A stretch of 64,000 nucleotides of DNA from Haematobacter genomosp. 1 (GCF_002196855.1 NZ_NIPW01000034.1:23034-87033), one strand, 5' to 3'; positions 45,210 through 56,922 are shown, numbered from the stretch's first letter. A program made the numbers and translations. Notes: generated by a model from the sequence alone, not told the origin.

Positions 45210-46691
45210 ATGCCGGAGACGACCAAGAGCCTTTCCGACCTTGGGCTGCGCGCCCGCGACGGACGGGAGACGCGGATCACCGGCCTTTCGGTGGACAGCC
45301 GCACCGTGAAGCCCGGCCATCTGTTCGCTGCCCTTTCCGGGGCAAAGATGCACGGCGCGGAATTCATTCCCTATGCGCTCCGCATGAAGGCGGGCGCGGT
45401 GCTGACCGACCCGGCCGGTGCCGAGATGGCGCGGGAGGCATTGGCCGGAACGGATATTCCGGTGATCGTGGTGGAGGATGCCCGCGCCGCGCTGGCAGGG
45501 GCGGCGGCGCTCTGGTTCGGCGCGCAGCCACAGGTGATGGTCGCTGTCACCGGCACGAACGGCAAGACTTCGGTTGCCACCTTCACCCGGCAGATCTGGA
45601 CGCGGCTTGGCCATCTCGCCGCCAATATCGGCACCACGGGGGTGGAGGGCGCCTTCGCCGCACCTGCCACCCATACCACGCCGGAGCCGCTGACGCTCCA
45701 CCGTCTGCTGGCGGAGATGGTGGCCGAAGGGATTACTCATGCGGCGATGGAGGCCTCCTCGCACGGGCTGGAGCAGCGGCGTCTGGACGGTGTGCGGCTC
45801 CGCGCGGCTGGTTTCACCAACTTCACGCAGGACCACCTCGACTACCACCATGATTTTGATGCCTATTTTGCGGCGAAGGCGGGGCTTTTCACCCGCGTTC
45901 TCCCCGATGACGGCTCTGCCGTGGTGAATATGGACGATCCGAAAGGCGTCGAAATCGCGCGGCTCTGTCATGAGCGGGGCCTTCCTGTCCTGGGTGTGGG
46001 GCGCGGTTCTGTCGATCTCCGCATTACCGCCCAGCGGTTCGATGCGACCGGGCAGGAGCTGCGGTTCGACTGGCAGGGAAAGCCGCGTCAGGTGCGGCTG
46101 AACCTCATCGGCGGCTTTCAGGCTGACAACGTGTTGCTGGCGGCGGGGCTTGCCATCGCCTCCGGCAGCAAGGCCGAACGGGTGTTCGAGGCGCTCCCGA
46201 CGCTCTCGACCGTGCGCGGGCGGATGCAACTTGTTGCCACGCGGGCCAACGGGGCTTCGGTCTTCGTGGATTATGCCCATACGCCGGATGCTGTGGCGAC
46301 CGCTTTGAAGGCGCTGCGCCCGCATGTGCTGGGCCGCATCATCGTCGTCCTCGGCGCGGGCGGCGACAGGGACAGGGCGAAACGCCCGCTCATGGGAGAG
46401 GCCGCGCAGCGTTACGCGGATGTCGTCTATGTGACCGATGACAACCCCCGTTCCGAGGATCCCGCCGAGATCCGCGCCGCCGTAAAGGGCGGAGCGCCGG
46501 AGGCCAACGAGGTGGGCGACCGGGCGGAGGCCATCCTGCGCGCGGTGGACGCGCTCCAGCCGGGCGACGCCTTGCTCATCGCGGGCAAGGGGCATGAGAC
46601 GGGCCAGACGATCGGCGATCAGGACTATCCGTTCGACGATGCGGAGCAGGCTTCCATCGCCGTCGCCGCTCTGGACGGCAAGCGCATATGA
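45210..46691 (+). CDS. murE: UDP-MurNAc-L-Ala-D-Glu:meso-diaminopimelate ligase
   Basis: A 493-residue Mur ligase. The ATP site is VAVTGTNGKTSVATFTRQIW near residue 111; EASSHGLEQRRLDG and FTNFTQDHLDYHHDFDAYF carry substrate and lysine positions; TDDNPRSEDPAEI near residue 410 is the meso-DAP recognition motif. It adds diaminopimelate to the peptidoglycan stem peptide. It overlaps murF by four bases. Confidence 0.97.
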   Translation: MPETTKSLSDLGLRARDGRETRITGLSVDSRTVKPGHLFAALSGAKMHGAEFIPYALRMKAGAVLTDPAGAEMAREALAGTDIPVIVVEDARAALAGAAALWFGAQPQVMVAVTGTNGKTSVATFTRQIWTRLGHLAANIGTTGVEGAFAAPATHTTPEPLTLHRLLAEMVAEGITHAAMEASSHGLEQRRLDGVRLRAAGFTNFTQDHLDYHHDFDAYFAAKAGLFTRVLPDDGSAVVNMDDPKGVEIARLCHERGLPVLGVGRGSVDLRITAQRFDATGQELRFDWQGKPRQVRLNLIGGFQADNVLLAAGLAIASGSKAERVFEALPTLSTVRGRMQLVATRANGASVFVDYAHTPDAVATALKALRPHVLGRIIVVLGAGGDRDRAKRPLMGEAAQRYADVVYVTDDNPRSEDPAEIRAAVKGGAPEANEVGDRAEAILRAVDALQPGDALLIAGKGHETGQTIGDQDYPFDDAEQASIAVAALDGKRI

Positions 46692-48127
46692 GCCCGCTCT
46701 GGACATCCGAGGATGCGGCCCGCGTCACAGGTGGCCGCGTCACGCGGCGCTGGGAGGCGACGGGTGTCGCCATCGACACGCGGGAACTCGTGCCGGGCGA
46801 CCTGTTCGTGGCGCTGCGCGACCTGCGTGACGGACATGATTTCGTGGCCGAGGCGCTCCGCAAGGGGGCTGCGGCGGCGCTCGTCTCCCGCGTGCCGGAG
46901 GGTGTTGCGGAGGACGCCCCCTTGCTGGTCGTGCCGGATGTGCTCCGGGGGCTGGAGGAATTGGGGCGGGCCGCGCGGGAACGCAGCACGGCGCGGGTCG
47001 TCGGCGTCACCGGCTCCGTCGGCAAGACCTCGACCAAGGAAATGCTCCGCGCGATCCTTTCCGGTCAGGGACGGGTCCATGCGGCGGTGCGGAGCTTCAA
47101 CAACCACTGGGGGGTGCCACTCACGCTTGCCCGGATGCCGGCCGACAGCGACTTCGCCGTCATAGAGATCGGCATGAACCATCCGGGAGAGATCGCGCCG
47201 CTTGCCCGGCTCGCCCGCCCTCATGTCGCGTTGATCACCACCGTGGCACCCGCGCATCTGGAGGCGTTCGACTCGCTGGAGGCGATCGCGATGGAGAAGG
47301 TCTCCATCCTCGACGGCCTGGAGCCGGGGGGGCATGTGGTGTTGCCGGGAGACCTGGCCGTCACGCCAGTTCTTGCAAAGCGGGCCGAAGGGGTGGCGAC
47401 CACTTGGTTTGGCGCGACGCCGGCCTGTGACTGGCAGCTTCTCGAAACGCGAATCACCGACAGCGCCACCTCCTCCCGCGCGCTGGCGGAGGGACGGACG
47501 ATCCTGTTCCGCGTGCGCTCGGCGGGGCGGCATTTCGCGATGAACGGGCTTGCCGCGCTTGCGGTCGCCGATGCGCTCGGGCTGGACCTGACGATGGCGA
47601 TCCTCGATCTTGGCCACTGGGCGCCCCCGGAAGGTCGCGGCGCGCGGGAGCGGATCCTGCTTGACGTCATCGACGACCGGATGGCCTTCGACCTGATCGA
47701 CGACGCCTTCAACTCCAACCCGGCCTCGCTGGGCGCGGCGCTGGACCTGCTGGCGGCGACGGAGCCGAAGGATGGGCCGGGCCGCATCGTGAAGGGCCGC
47801 CGGGTGGCCATTCTTGGCGACATGCTCGAACTCGGCCCGGAGGAGATGGAGATGCATCGGCAGATTGCCGCGCATCCGGCCATGGCCACCCTCAACATCG
47901 TGCATTGCGTCGGTCCGCGGATGAAGGCACTTCATGCCGCGCTGCCGCGAGAGAAACGCGGCGAATGGCATGAGACGGCGGAGAGCCTTCTTCCGCGTCT
48001 CCGCCATCTGATCGACGCAGGAGATGTTGTGCTGGTGAAAGGTTCCAAGGGGATCAAGCTCCCCCCCGTGGTGGAGGCGCTGCGCCGTCTCGGCACACCC
48101 GAAGCCCAGGCGGCGGGAGGGGAATAG
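46688..48127 (+). CDS. murF: UDP-MurNAc-tripeptide D-alanyl-D-alanine ligase
   Basis: A 479-residue Mur ligase with [20 protein letters not shown] near residue 105, [16 protein letters not shown], and [20 protein letters not shown]. It completes the UDP-MurNAc-pentapeptide by adding D-Ala-D-Ala. Starts within the murE stop and its own stop overlaps the mraY GTG, so the genes are coupled. Confidence 0.96.
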   Translation: MSPLWTSEDAARVTGGRVTRRWEATGVAIDTRELVPGDLFVALRDLRDGHDFVAEALRKGAAAALVSRVPEGVAEDAPLLVVPDVLRGLEELGRAARERSTARVVGVTGSVGKTSTKEMLRAILSGQGRVHAAVRSFNNHWGVPLTLARMPADSDFAVIEIGMNHPGEIAPLARLARPHVALITTVAPAHLEAFDSLEAIAMEKVSILDGLEPGGHVVLPGDLAVTPVLAKRAEGVATTWFGATPACDWQLLETRITDSATSSRALAEGRTILFRVRSAGRHFAMNGLAALAVADALGLDLTMAILDLGHWAPPEGRGARERILLDVIDDRMAFDLIDDAFNSNPASLGAALDLLAATEPKDGPGRIVKGRRVAILGDMLELGPEEMEMHRQIAAHPAMATLNIVHCVGPRMKALHAALPREKRGEWHETAESLLPRLRHLIDAGDVVLVKGSKGIKLPPVVEALRRLGTPEAQAAGGE

Positions 48128-49212
48128 TGTTCTATTGGCTGGCGGAGTTCGCGCAGGGCGGCGGTTTCCTGAATCTGTTTCGCTACATCACCTTCCGGGC
48201 GGGCGGGGCGTTCTTCACCGCGCTGGTCATCGGCTTCGTGTTCGGGCGTCCGTTCATCGAATTTCTGAAATCGAAGCAGCGGCATGGCCAACCCATCCGC
48301 GACGACGGCCCGGCGAGCCATCTGGTGACCAAGGCGGGCACACCGACGATGGGCGGCGCGCTGATTCTGTCGGCGCTGACGCTTTCCACGCTGCTCTGGG
48401 CGCGTCTCGACAATCCCTATGTCTGGATCGTCCTGTTCGTGACGCTGGGCTTCGGGGCCATCGGCTTTGCCGACGACTGGCGCAAGGTCACGCGGAACAA
48501 CACCAAGGGCGTCTCCGGCCGTGTCCGCATCGGCATCGGGCTGGCCATCGCGCTGCTCGCCTCCGTCGCCTGTGCATGGGTTCAGCCTTCGGAACTGCGG
48601 TTTCAGCTTGCGCTGCCGATCCTCAAGGACGCGCTGTTCAACCTGCACCTGTTCTTCATTCCCTTCGCGATGCTGGTGATCGTGGGCGCGGCCAATGCCG
48701 TGAACCTGACCGACGGTCTGGACGGTCTGGCGATCATGCCGGTGATGATCGCCGCCGCCTCCTTTGGCGTTATCGCCTATTTCGTGGGGCGGGTGGACTT
48801 CACCAACTATCTTGGCCTGCATTACGTGCCCGGAACCGGCGAACTGGTGATCTTTGTCGCGGCGCTGATCGGGGCGGGTCTGGGCTTTCTGTGGTTCAAC
48901 GCGCCCCCTGCGGCGGTCTTCATGGGCGATACCGGATCGCTTGCGCTCGGCGGGGCGTTGGGTGCGATCGCGGTGGCCACCAAGCATGAGATCGTGCTGG
49001 CCATCGTGGGCGGGCTTTTCGTGGTGGAGGCGCTCTCCGTCATCATCCAGGTGCTGTATTTCAAGCGCACCGGGCGTCGCGTGTTCCTGATGGCCCCGAT
49101 CCACCACCACTTCGAGAAGAAGGGCTGGGCGGAGCCGCAGATCGTCATCCGCTTCTGGATCGTCTCCATCATTCTCGCGCTCGTGGGGCTGGCGACGCTG
49201 AAACTGCGGTGA
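48127..49212 (+). CDS. mraY: phospho-N-acetylmuramoyl-pentapeptide transferase
   Basis: A 361-residue, ten-helix membrane enzyme. It has [11 protein letters not shown] near residue 75, [50 protein letters not shown] and the HHHFEKKGW loop near the C-terminus. It makes lipid I from UDP-MurNAc-pentapeptide and undecaprenyl phosphate. The GTG start is used. It is the last gene of the cluster in this window. Confidence 0.97.
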   Translation: MFYWLAEFAQGGGFLNLFRYITFRAGGAFFTALVIGFVFGRPFIEFLKSKQRHGQPIRDDGPASHLVTKAGTPTMGGALILSALTLSTLLWARLDNPYVWIVLFVTLGFGAIGFADDWRKVTRNNTKGVSGRVRIGIGLAIALLASVACAWVQPSELRFQLALPILKDALFNLHLFFIPFAMLVIVGAANAVNLTDGLDGLAIMPVMIAAASFGVIAYFVGRVDFTNYLGLHYVPGTGELVIFVAALIGAGLGFLWFNAPPAAVFMGDTGSLALGGALGAIAVATKHEIVLAIVGGLFVVEALSVIIQVLYFKRTGRRVFLMAPIHHHFEKKGWAEPQIVIRFWIVSIILALVGLATLKLR

Positions 49213-49397
49213 GCGGGGCACAAGAAATGCCACGCGTTCTGCTGCGGAACGGGTAACCTGCCTCCACAATCGGGAGAGCAGGCAATGGCGACACAGCGGG
49301 CGATGGCCGATACCTTTCGGAAGGCGCTTATGGCGGAGGGGGATCGGCCTCTCCCCTCCGCATGGCCGGGATCGTCGCGCGACAGGCGGGGGAGGGC

Positions 49398-49766
49398 ATG
49401 ACCGGCATACGCTTTCCCCGCTGCTCTCCGATCTTCCGCGTGTTCGATGAGGCGAAGGCGCGGGAGTTCTACTGCGACTTTCTTGGCTTCCGCGTCTTGT
49501 TCGAGCACCGCTTTGCCCCCGGGACGCCGCTTTACATGGGAGTGGAGCGCGGGGGCTTCGAATTGCATCTGTCCGAACACCATGGCGACGCGACCCCCGG
49601 ATCAACCGCTTTCGTGGAAACCGAGGGCATCCGGGCCTTTCACCGCGACCTGCTCAACAAGCAATATCGCTTCAACCGGCCCGGACTGGAGGAAGCCCCC
49701 TGGGGGCTTCTGCTTGAGGTGGTCGATGCGTTCGGCAACCGGATCAGGTTCTGCGAGCGGGCATGA
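49398..49766 (+). CDS. glyoxalase/bleomycin-resistance superfamily protein
   Basis: A 122-residue VOC-fold protein starting MTGIRFPRCSPIFRVFDEAK, with FYCDFLGFRVLFEHRFAPG and the metal-ligand-type GGFELHLSEHHGDATPGS. It fits the bleomycin-resistance-like branch. Its ATG overlaps the stop of a 38-residue frame (49285-49401, starts MATQRAMADTFRKALMAEGD) that has its own GGGAGAG site; the two may be remnants of one longer gene split by a frameshift. Ligand unknown. Confidence 0.78.
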   Translation: MTGIRFPRCSPIFRVFDEAKAREFYCDFLGFRVLFEHRFAPGTPLYMGVERGGFELHLSEHHGDATPGSTAFVETEGIRAFHRDLLNKQYRFNRPGLEEAPWGLLLEVVDAFGNRIRFCERA

Positions 49767-49814
49767 AAAAGGGGCGCATCGACGACGCGCCCCCGGGACC
49801 ATGACCGCTGCGGA

Positions 49815-51167
49815 TCAGCGGTTGATATCGACATCCTTGGTTTCCTTGCCGGCCACCAAAGCGATGAGCGTCAGCACCCCCATGACCGACAGATAGACGC
49901 CGACCCAGAACGGGCTGCCGCCGCCATAGCTCCAGAGCGCCACGGCAATGAACGGGGCGACGGCGGCGCCGAGGATGGAGGAGACGTTGTAGGAGATGCC
50001 CGAGCCGGTATAGCGGACATTGGCCGGGAACAGTTCCGGCAGCAGCGCCCCCATCGGCCCGAAGGTCATCCCCATCAGCGAGAAGCCGAGGATAAGCCAC
50101 GCCACTACGCCAAAGGTCCCCGCGGACAGCATCGGCACCCAGATGAGACCGAAGGCGATAATCCCCAGCGTCACCCAGATCAGCGTCTTGCGGCGCCCGA
50201 GCTTGTCGGCCAGCGGGCCGGAAACCATGGTGAAGATACCGAAGAACACCACGCCCAGAATCATCATCAGCACGAAGGTGCGGTAATCGTAACCCAGACC
50301 GGGCAGCGCCGCGGAGGAAGCCGCGCGCCCGTAGGACAGGGAGAAGGTGGTCATCAGATAGAACAGCACGTAGGTCGCCAGCATGTAGAACGTGCCGAGG
50401 ATCAGTTCGCGCGAATGGAGCTTGAACGCGGCGGCCAGCGGAACTTTCTGGACCTTGCCCTTCTGCACCGTCTTGGTGAACGCTTCCGACTCCACCAGAT
50501 GCAGCCGGACGTAGAGGCCGACGATCACCATGATGGCGGAGAACAGGAACGGGATGCGCCAGCCCCAGCTCAGGAAGGCTTCGGAGGGGCGCGACGGATC
50601 ATCCGAGGGCATGACAGCCGCGATGATCAGGAACAGGCCGTTCGCGATGATGAAGCCGAGCGGCGCGCCAAGCTGCGGGAAGGTGCCGAACAGGGCGCGT
50701 TTGCCCTCCGGCGCGTTTTCCGTCGCGACAAGCGCTGCACCGGACCATTCGCCGCCGATGGCAAAACCCTGCGCCAGCCGCAGGATGACAAGGAGCAGCG
50801 GCGCCAGCCAACCCACCATGTGGTAGGTCGGCAGCAGGCCGATCAGGAAGGTCGCGATCCCCATGGTCAGCAGCGCGCCGACCAGCGTGAGCTTGCGCCC
50901 CTTCTTGTCTCCGAGGTGGCCGAAATAGATCGCGCCCAGCGGACGGGCGATCATCGCGGCCCCGAAGATGGCAAAGGAGGCGAGGAGCGCCGTCGTATCG
51001 TTGCCGGCGGGGAAGAACAGGTGCGGGAAGACCAGCACGGCCGCCGTGGCATAGACGTAGAAGTCGTAGAATTCGACGGTCGTTCCGACGAGACTGGCCA
51101 GAATGACGTTGGTTCTTGAATTGACGGGTGCGGCGGGCTCCGCGGCCGCCTGGGAGGTGGTGGACAT
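49815..51167 (-). CDS. MFS transporter, metabolite:H+ symporter (MHS) family
   Basis: A 450-residue, 12-helix transporter. N-terminal SLVGTTVEFYDFYVYATAAV is typical of the MHS group (ProP, KgtP, ShiA), and the loop 2-3 motif GHLGDKKGRKLTLVGALLTM fits. FAIGGEWSGAALVATENAPE is another MHS hallmark. It imports an organic acid, betaine or similar solute with protons. Substrate unknown. Confidence 0.9.
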   Translation of the reverse strand: MSTTSQAAAEPAAPVNSRTNVILASLVGTTVEFYDFYVYATAAVLVFPHLFFPAGNDTTALLASFAIFGAAMIARPLGAIYFGHLGDKKGRKLTLVGALLTMGIATFLIGLLPTYHMVGWLAPLLLVILRLAQGFAIGGEWSGAALVATENAPEGKRALFGTFPQLGAPLGFIIANGLFLIIAAVMPSDDPSRPSEAFLSWGWRIPFLFSAIMVIVGLYVRLHLVESEAFTKTVQKGKVQKVPLAAAFKLHSRELILGTFYMLATYVLFYLMTTFSLSYGRAASSAALPGLGYDYRTFVLMMILGVVFFGIFTMVSGPLADKLGRRKTLIWVTLGIIAFGLIWVPMLSAGTFGVVAWLILGFSLMGMTFGPMGALLPELFPANVRYTGSGISYNVSSILGAAVAPFIAVALWSYGGGSPFWVGVYLSVMGVLTLIALVAGKETKDVDINR

Positions 51168-51305
51168 GTTATTGCTTTCTGTGGCTGGCTCCGCGACGCA
51201 AGGGGGCTCTTTCCTGCCGGGTCGGGGAATTTTCCGTCGCGTGGGTTAACAGCCCTCTTGCCTGCCCACAAGATGTGCTCTGTCCGGCTGCGCCTGATGG
51301 CCATG

Positions 51306-51338
51306 AAAAAGCCCCGACGTTTCCGCCGGGGCTTTTTT
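51306..51338. terminator. bidirectional terminator between pckA and the MFS gene promoter
   Basis: GCCCCG (51311-51316) pairs with CGGGGC (51327-51332) around ACGTTTCCGC, flanked by an A-run on the left and six Ts on the right. On the minus strand it terminates pckA 21 bp past its stop. Confidence 0.85.
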
Positions 51339-51358
51339 GCCTGATGTGAGGTGCCGGC

Positions 51359-52957
<1,599 letters not shown>

Positions 52958-53089
52958 AGTCAAGCTCCGATGCCCCCAGATTAGGCGATGAAAATAACTC
53001 TCCGTCGCGGGCGGTGCGATGGCGGCGGAAGTGGGTGACACATCAATCTTACAGAACGGATTTCGGAATGAATAGGACGCTTTCAACGG

Positions 53090-53121
53090 GTTAGCGCTAG
53101 CACGAAAAGGTTAGCGCCATC
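53090..53121. promoter_or_regulatory. paired GTTAGCGC operator-like sites between pckA and chvI
   Basis: GTTAGCGCTAGC (53090-53101) is a near-perfect palindrome typical of LacI-family operators, and GTTAGCGCCATC (53110-53121) repeats its left half 20 bp away, two helical turns on. A LacI-family carbon regulator (CceR type in Rhodobacter) is a plausible ligand; this is inference. Confidence 0.55.
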
Positions 53122-53217
53122 ATTGGCGGTAAATTGCGGCGTGCACAGGATGTTAGGGGTTTGTTCCCTTTTTGCCCCTACATTGCGGGGGATGAAGGCG
53201 ATTCGGGAGACGGGGTG

Positions 53218-53892
53218 ATGGCGGCAGCAGGGGAGCGTATCGCACTCGTGGACGATGATCGTCACATGCTCATTTCGCTCGGACGGTTGCTGGAGCGGGA
53301 CGGGTTCGTGGTGGAGCGGTATGCAGACGGAAGGGTGGCGCTCGCGGCCTTCGGGCGGCAGCCGCCCGACTTGGCGGTCATGGACATCGGGATGCCGCGG
53401 ATAGACGGGCTGTGCCTGCTCCGGCGGGTGCGGCGGCGCAGCCGTCTTCCGGTTATCTTCCTCACCGGTTGCGATGGAGAGGCAGCCGAGGCGGATGCGC
53501 TCCGCCTTGGCGCCGACGACTTCCTGCGCAAGCCCGTCTCCCCGCCGCTTCTGTCGCTGCGCATACGTGCCGTGCTGCGCCGCCATGTGCCGGAGGGCGA
53601 TATGCTGGTGAGAGGCGGCCTTGACCTTGACCGCGCCACCCGTCTCGCGCGGTGGAATGGCGCGCCGGTTCCCCTGACGACCCGTGAGTTCGCGATTCTG
53701 GACCGTCTCGCCAGCCATCCGGGCCATCTTCGAACGCGCGAGGAACTGCTCGACACTTCTGGGGCGGGTGGGGCAGAGCGGGCCATCGACAGCCATATCA
53801 AGCGGATACGCCAAAAATTCCGTGCCGTTGACCCGGCCTTTGCCGCGATACGCACGCTCTATGGCGAGGGATACCGGTTCAGCTCTGGTTGA
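53218..53892 (+). CDS. chvI: ChvI-like response regulator lacking an adjacent ChvG kinase
   Basis: A 224-residue OmpR-type regulator. The receiver has IALVDDDRHMLISLGRLLER and the phosphoacceptor AVMDIGMPRIDG; the winged helix ends ERAIDSHIKRIRQKFRAVD and RTLYGEGYRFSSG, as in ChvI. The receiver is more divergent than usual ChvI proteins (FLRKPVSPPLL in the alpha4-beta5 region). In relatives chvG follows, but here hprK comes 84 bp later. It may respond to a distant kinase. Confidence 0.8.
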   Translation: MAAAGERIALVDDDRHMLISLGRLLERDGFVVERYADGRVALAAFGRQPPDLAVMDIGMPRIDGLCLLRRVRRRSRLPVIFLTGCDGEAAEADALRLGADDFLRKPVSPPLLSLRIRAVLRRHVPEGDMLVRGGLDLDRATRLARWNGAPVPLTTREFAILDRLASHPGHLRTREELLDTSGAGGAERAIDSHIKRIRQKFRAVDPAFAAIRTLYGEGYRFSSG

Positions 53893-53976
53893 CAAGGCTG
53901 TCAAAAGGTCAGGTTACCCATCGGCTCGCGCTGGTGATACACTACCGGTGAGAGCCGTGGCCGCGAGAGGTGCGCA

Positions 53977-54432
53977 TTGGGGGCAGAGGGACGACAACCG
54001 GCGGTGACAGCCGGGGAGGGCGTATTGGTTCACGGCAGCACGGTGTCCGTCGCCGGACGTGGGCTACTGATCCTTGGCCGGTCGGGGAGCGGAAAATCGG
54101 GCCTCGTTCTTCAGTTGATGGCGTTCGGAGCGGAGCTCGTGGCCGATGACCGGACCAGGGTCGTCCGGCGGGGCGATGCGGTGATGGCGACGTCGCCCGA
54201 CACGATCCACGGTCGTGTGGAGGCGCGGGGCGTGGGCATCCTCGCCGCGGCTGCCGGGCAGGCTGTTCCGCTGGCGCTGGTGGCTGACCTCGACCGCACG
54301 GAAAAGGCACGACTGCCCGAGCAGCGCAGCCATGATGTCCTTGGTGTCGCACTCCCCTTGCTATTCAGGGTCGACGCTCCCCATTTTCCCGCAGCGCTGC
54401 TGCAATGGCTCAAGGCGGGACGAATCGCATGA
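53977..54432 (+). CDS. hprK: HPr kinase/phosphorylase (short alphaproteobacterial type)
   Basis: A 151-residue protein consisting only of the kinase domain: [21 protein letters not shown]-loop [14 protein letters not shown] near residue 35, and [15 protein letters not shown]. It phosphorylates HPr on a serine. A TTG start at 53977 has a GAGAGG site; GTG at 54004 is an alternative. It overlaps rapZ by four bases. Confidence 0.9.
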   Translation: MGAEGRQPAVTAGEGVLVHGSTVSVAGRGLLILGRSGSGKSGLVLQLMAFGAELVADDRTRVVRRGDAVMATSPDTIHGRVEARGVGILAAAAGQAVPLALVADLDRTEKARLPEQRSHDVLGVALPLLFRVDAPHFPAALLQWLKAGRIA

Positions 54433-55373
54433 CGGGCGATGGAACGCGACAAGATGATCCTCCCGGCGAGAGCCGGATTGTCCTGGTGACCGGAGCTTCC
54501 GGGGCCGGGCGGTCCAGTTCGCTCGCCGCGCTGGAGGATCTGGGCTACGAGACGATCGACAACCTGCCGCTCCGCATGGTGCCGAAACTGCTGGAAGGCG
54601 GCGCGCTCGTCCATCCGCTCGCCCTGGGTATCGATGTGCGAAACCGTGATTTTTCCACCGATGCGACTCTGGAACTCATCGATGTCATGACCGCGCTGCC
54701 GGAGATTGACGTCGATCTGCTCTATCTGGACTGTGCGGTGGACGTTCTGGTGCGGCGTTATTCCGAAACGCGCCGCCGCCATCCGCTCGCGCCTGCGGAG
54801 CAACCCGCGCTGGGTATTCAGCGGGAGCTGGAGCTTCTCGCCCCGATTCGGGAGCGCGCGGACGTCCTTGTCGATACATCAGAAATGACGCCGCATGATC
54901 TACGGGAAGAAATCTCGCGCTGGTTCGCGCTTGAGCGCGGGGGGGCACTGGCCGTTTCCGTTCATTCCTTCTCTTATAAACGAGGTTTGCCGCGTGGCGT
55001 GGACATGGTGTTCGACTGTCGCTTCCTGCGCAATCCGCACTGGAATCCCCTGTTGCGCCAGAAGGATGGCCGCGATCCCGCCGTTGCCAACTATGTGGAG
55101 GCGGATCCGCGGTTCGATCCCTTTTTCGTGAAGGCGAGGGATCTCCTGATAAGCCTGCTTCCCGCTTATGTTGAGGAAGGCAAGACGCATCTGGCAGTGG
55201 CCTTCGGTTGCACAGGAGGACAGCACAGGTCGGTTGCAACTGCAGAAAAAATGGCCAAGACGCTTGCGGAAGCGGGCTGGCCGGTGTCAAAAAGACATAG
55301 GGAACTGGAGCGCAGAGGGTCCGTTGCCCCTGCAGCATTCGAGACACTAGGGCGTGAGGTAACTGGGGCGTGA
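54429..55373 (+). CDS. rapZ: RapZ/YvcJ nucleotide-binding RNase adapter
   Basis: A 314-residue protein with P-loop [20 protein letters not shown] at residues 19-38, [44 protein letters not shown] and [16 protein letters not shown] near the C-terminus. In enterobacteria RapZ links amino-sugar metabolism to sRNA decay; in alphaproteobacteria it sits with the PTS phosphorelay, as here. Confidence 0.95.
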   Translation: MTGDGTRQDDPPGESRIVLVTGASGAGRSSSLAALEDLGYETIDNLPLRMVPKLLEGGALVHPLALGIDVRNRDFSTDATLELIDVMTALPEIDVDLLYLDCAVDVLVRRYSETRRRHPLAPAEQPALGIQRELELLAPIRERADVLVDTSEMTPHDLREEISRWFALERGGALAVSVHSFSYKRGLPRGVDMVFDCRFLRNPHWNPLLRQKDGRDPAVANYVEADPRFDPFFVKARDLLISLLPAYVEEGKTHLAVAFGCTGGQHRSVATAEKMAKTLAEAGWPVSKRHRELERRGSVAPAAFETLGREVTGA

Positions 55374-55774
55374 TCGGTATCGTGATCGTCGCGCATGGAG
55401 GCCTTGCCCGGGAGTACCTGGCAGCCGTCGAGCATGTGGTCGGCAAGCAGGACGGAATCCGGGCGATCTCCATCGAGGAAGACCATAATCGCGCGGCGAA
55501 GCAGGAAGAAATCTTCGGCGCCGCTGATGCGGTGGACACCGGAGATGGCGTTGTCGTGGTGACCGACATGTTCGGAGGTTCGCCCTCCAACCTGTCGCTT
55601 CGCGCCTGCACGCAGGGGGGGCGCCGTATTCTTTACGGTGCGAATCTGCCCATGCTCATCAAGCTGGCGAAATCGCGGAACCTCACGGTTCAGGAAGCGG
55701 TCGAGGTCGCGATGGATGCGGGGCGGAAATATATCAACAGCATCGACCTTTGCGCACCGCGAGCCGCTTCGTGA
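55370..55774 (+). CDS. PTS EIIA of the mannose type
   Basis: A 134-residue EIIA-Man/Fru domain starting with GTG (overlap GTGA with rapZ): [20 protein letters not shown] places the phospho-histidine at residue 9, and [20 protein letters not shown] follows. No EIIB/EIIC permease is nearby, so it acts in a regulatory phosphorelay rather than sugar uptake. Overlaps the HPr gene. Confidence 0.93.
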   Translation: MIGIVIVAHGGLAREYLAAVEHVVGKQDGIRAISIEEDHNRAAKQEEIFGAADAVDTGDGVVVVTDMFGGSPSNLSLRACTQGGRRILYGANLPMLIKLAKSRNLTVQEAVEVAMDAGRKYINSIDLCAPRAAS

Positions 55775-56046
55775 CGGGTTTCGCGCGGGAATTGCGGATC
55801 GTGAACGAGAAGGGCCTTCATGCCCGCGCCTCGGCCAAATTCGTCGAGGTTGTTGAAGGTCATGACGCGGAGGCCGCCGTATCCAAGGACGGCATGACCG
55901 TTTCTGGCGATTCGATCATGGGTCTGCTCATGCTCGCCGCATCACGGGGCACCACGATCCATGTCGAAACGAAGGGCACGGAGGCAGAGAAGCTCGCCGA
56001 CGCGCTTGAGACACTTGTCTCCGGGCGCTTCGGCGAGGAGTTCTGA
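55771..56046 (+). CDS. HPr family phosphocarrier protein
   Basis: A 91-residue HPr with ELRIVNEKGLHARASAKFVE (phospho-His at residue 17) and the regulatory serine in SGDSIMGLLMLAA (residue 48), the expected HprK target. GTG start overlaps the EIIA stop. Enzyme I is not in the window. With hprK it forms the alphaproteobacterial PTS relay that gauges carbon status, next to pckA. Confidence 0.94.
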   Translation: MTGFARELRIVNEKGLHARASAKFVEVVEGHDAEAAVSKDGMTVSGDSIMGLLMLAASRGTTIHVETKGTEAEKLADALETLVSGRFGEEF

Positions 56047-56922
56047 TCAGCGCGTGGGAACCGGCTTTTCACCCCGGTAGTCATAGAACCCGCGCTTCGC
56101 CTTCCGCCCCAGCCAGCCAGCCTCGACGTATTTGGTCAGCAGCGGGCAGGGCCGATATTTCGTGTCGCCGAAGCCTTCATGCAGCACGTTCATGATCGCA
56201 AGGCAGGTGTCCAGACCGATGAAATCCGCCAGTTCAAGCGGACCCATGGGGTGATTCGCCCCGAGCTTCATGGATTCGTCGATGGAGGTCACCGACCCCA
56301 CGCCCTCATAGAGCGTATAGACCGCCTCGTTGATCATCGGCACCAGGATGCGGTTCACGATGAAGGCCGGGAAATCCTGCGCCACGGCCGCCGTCTTGCC
56401 GAGCGATTCCACGATGGCCAGCATCGTTTCGAAGGTCTCGTCATCGGTCGCGATCCCGCGGATCAGCTCTACGAGCTGCATGACCGGAACGGGATTCATG
56501 AAGTGCAGCCCCATGAACTTCTCCGGCCGGTCGGTGCGCGAGGCGAGACGGGTGATGGAGATCGACGAGGTATTCGTCGTCAGGATCGTATGCGGCCTGA
56601 GATGCGGCACCAGATCCTCGAAGATCTTCTGCTTGATCGCCTCCCGCTCCGTCGCCGCTTCGATCACCAGATCGGTCGGGCCGAGATCGGGGAGGGACGT
56701 CGTGGTGCTGATGCGGGCGAAGGCAGTCTCACGCTCTTCGGCCGTGATTTTCTCGCGCTGAACCTGCCGGTCGAGGTTCTTGGCGATCACGCCCTTCGCC
56801 CGCTCCAGCGCCTCCGCCGAAATGTCGTTCAGCACCACATCGTAGCCCGACAGGGCAAACACATGCGCGATGCCGTTGCCCATCTGCCCGGCGCCGATCA
56901 CGCCCACCGTTCTGACTTGCAT
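56047..56922 (-). CDS. 3-hydroxybutyryl-CoA dehydrogenase
   Basis: A 291-residue enzyme with an N-terminal NAD site (VGVIGAGQMGNGIAHVFALS) and the 3HCDH C-terminal domain. FMGLHFMNPVPVMQLVELIR, then QDFPAFIVNRILVPMINEAV and MGPLELADFIGLDTCL match Hbd/PaaH. It oxidises 3-hydroxyacyl-CoA in butyrate/PHB or phenylacetate metabolism. It lies beside etfBA, which accepts electrons from acyl-CoA dehydrogenases. Confidence 0.93.
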   Translation of the reverse strand: MQVRTVGVIGAGQMGNGIAHVFALSGYDVVLNDISAEALERAKGVIAKNLDRQVQREKITAEERETAFARISTTTSLPDLGPTDLVIEAATEREAIKQKIFEDLVPHLRPHTILTTNTSSISITRLASRTDRPEKFMGLHFMNPVPVMQLVELIRGIATDDETFETMLAIVESLGKTAAVAQDFPAFIVNRILVPMINEAVYTLYEGVGSVTSIDESMKLGANHPMGPLELADFIGLDTCLAIMNVLHEGFGDTKYRPCPLLTKYVEAGWLGRKAKRGFYDYRGEKPVPTR

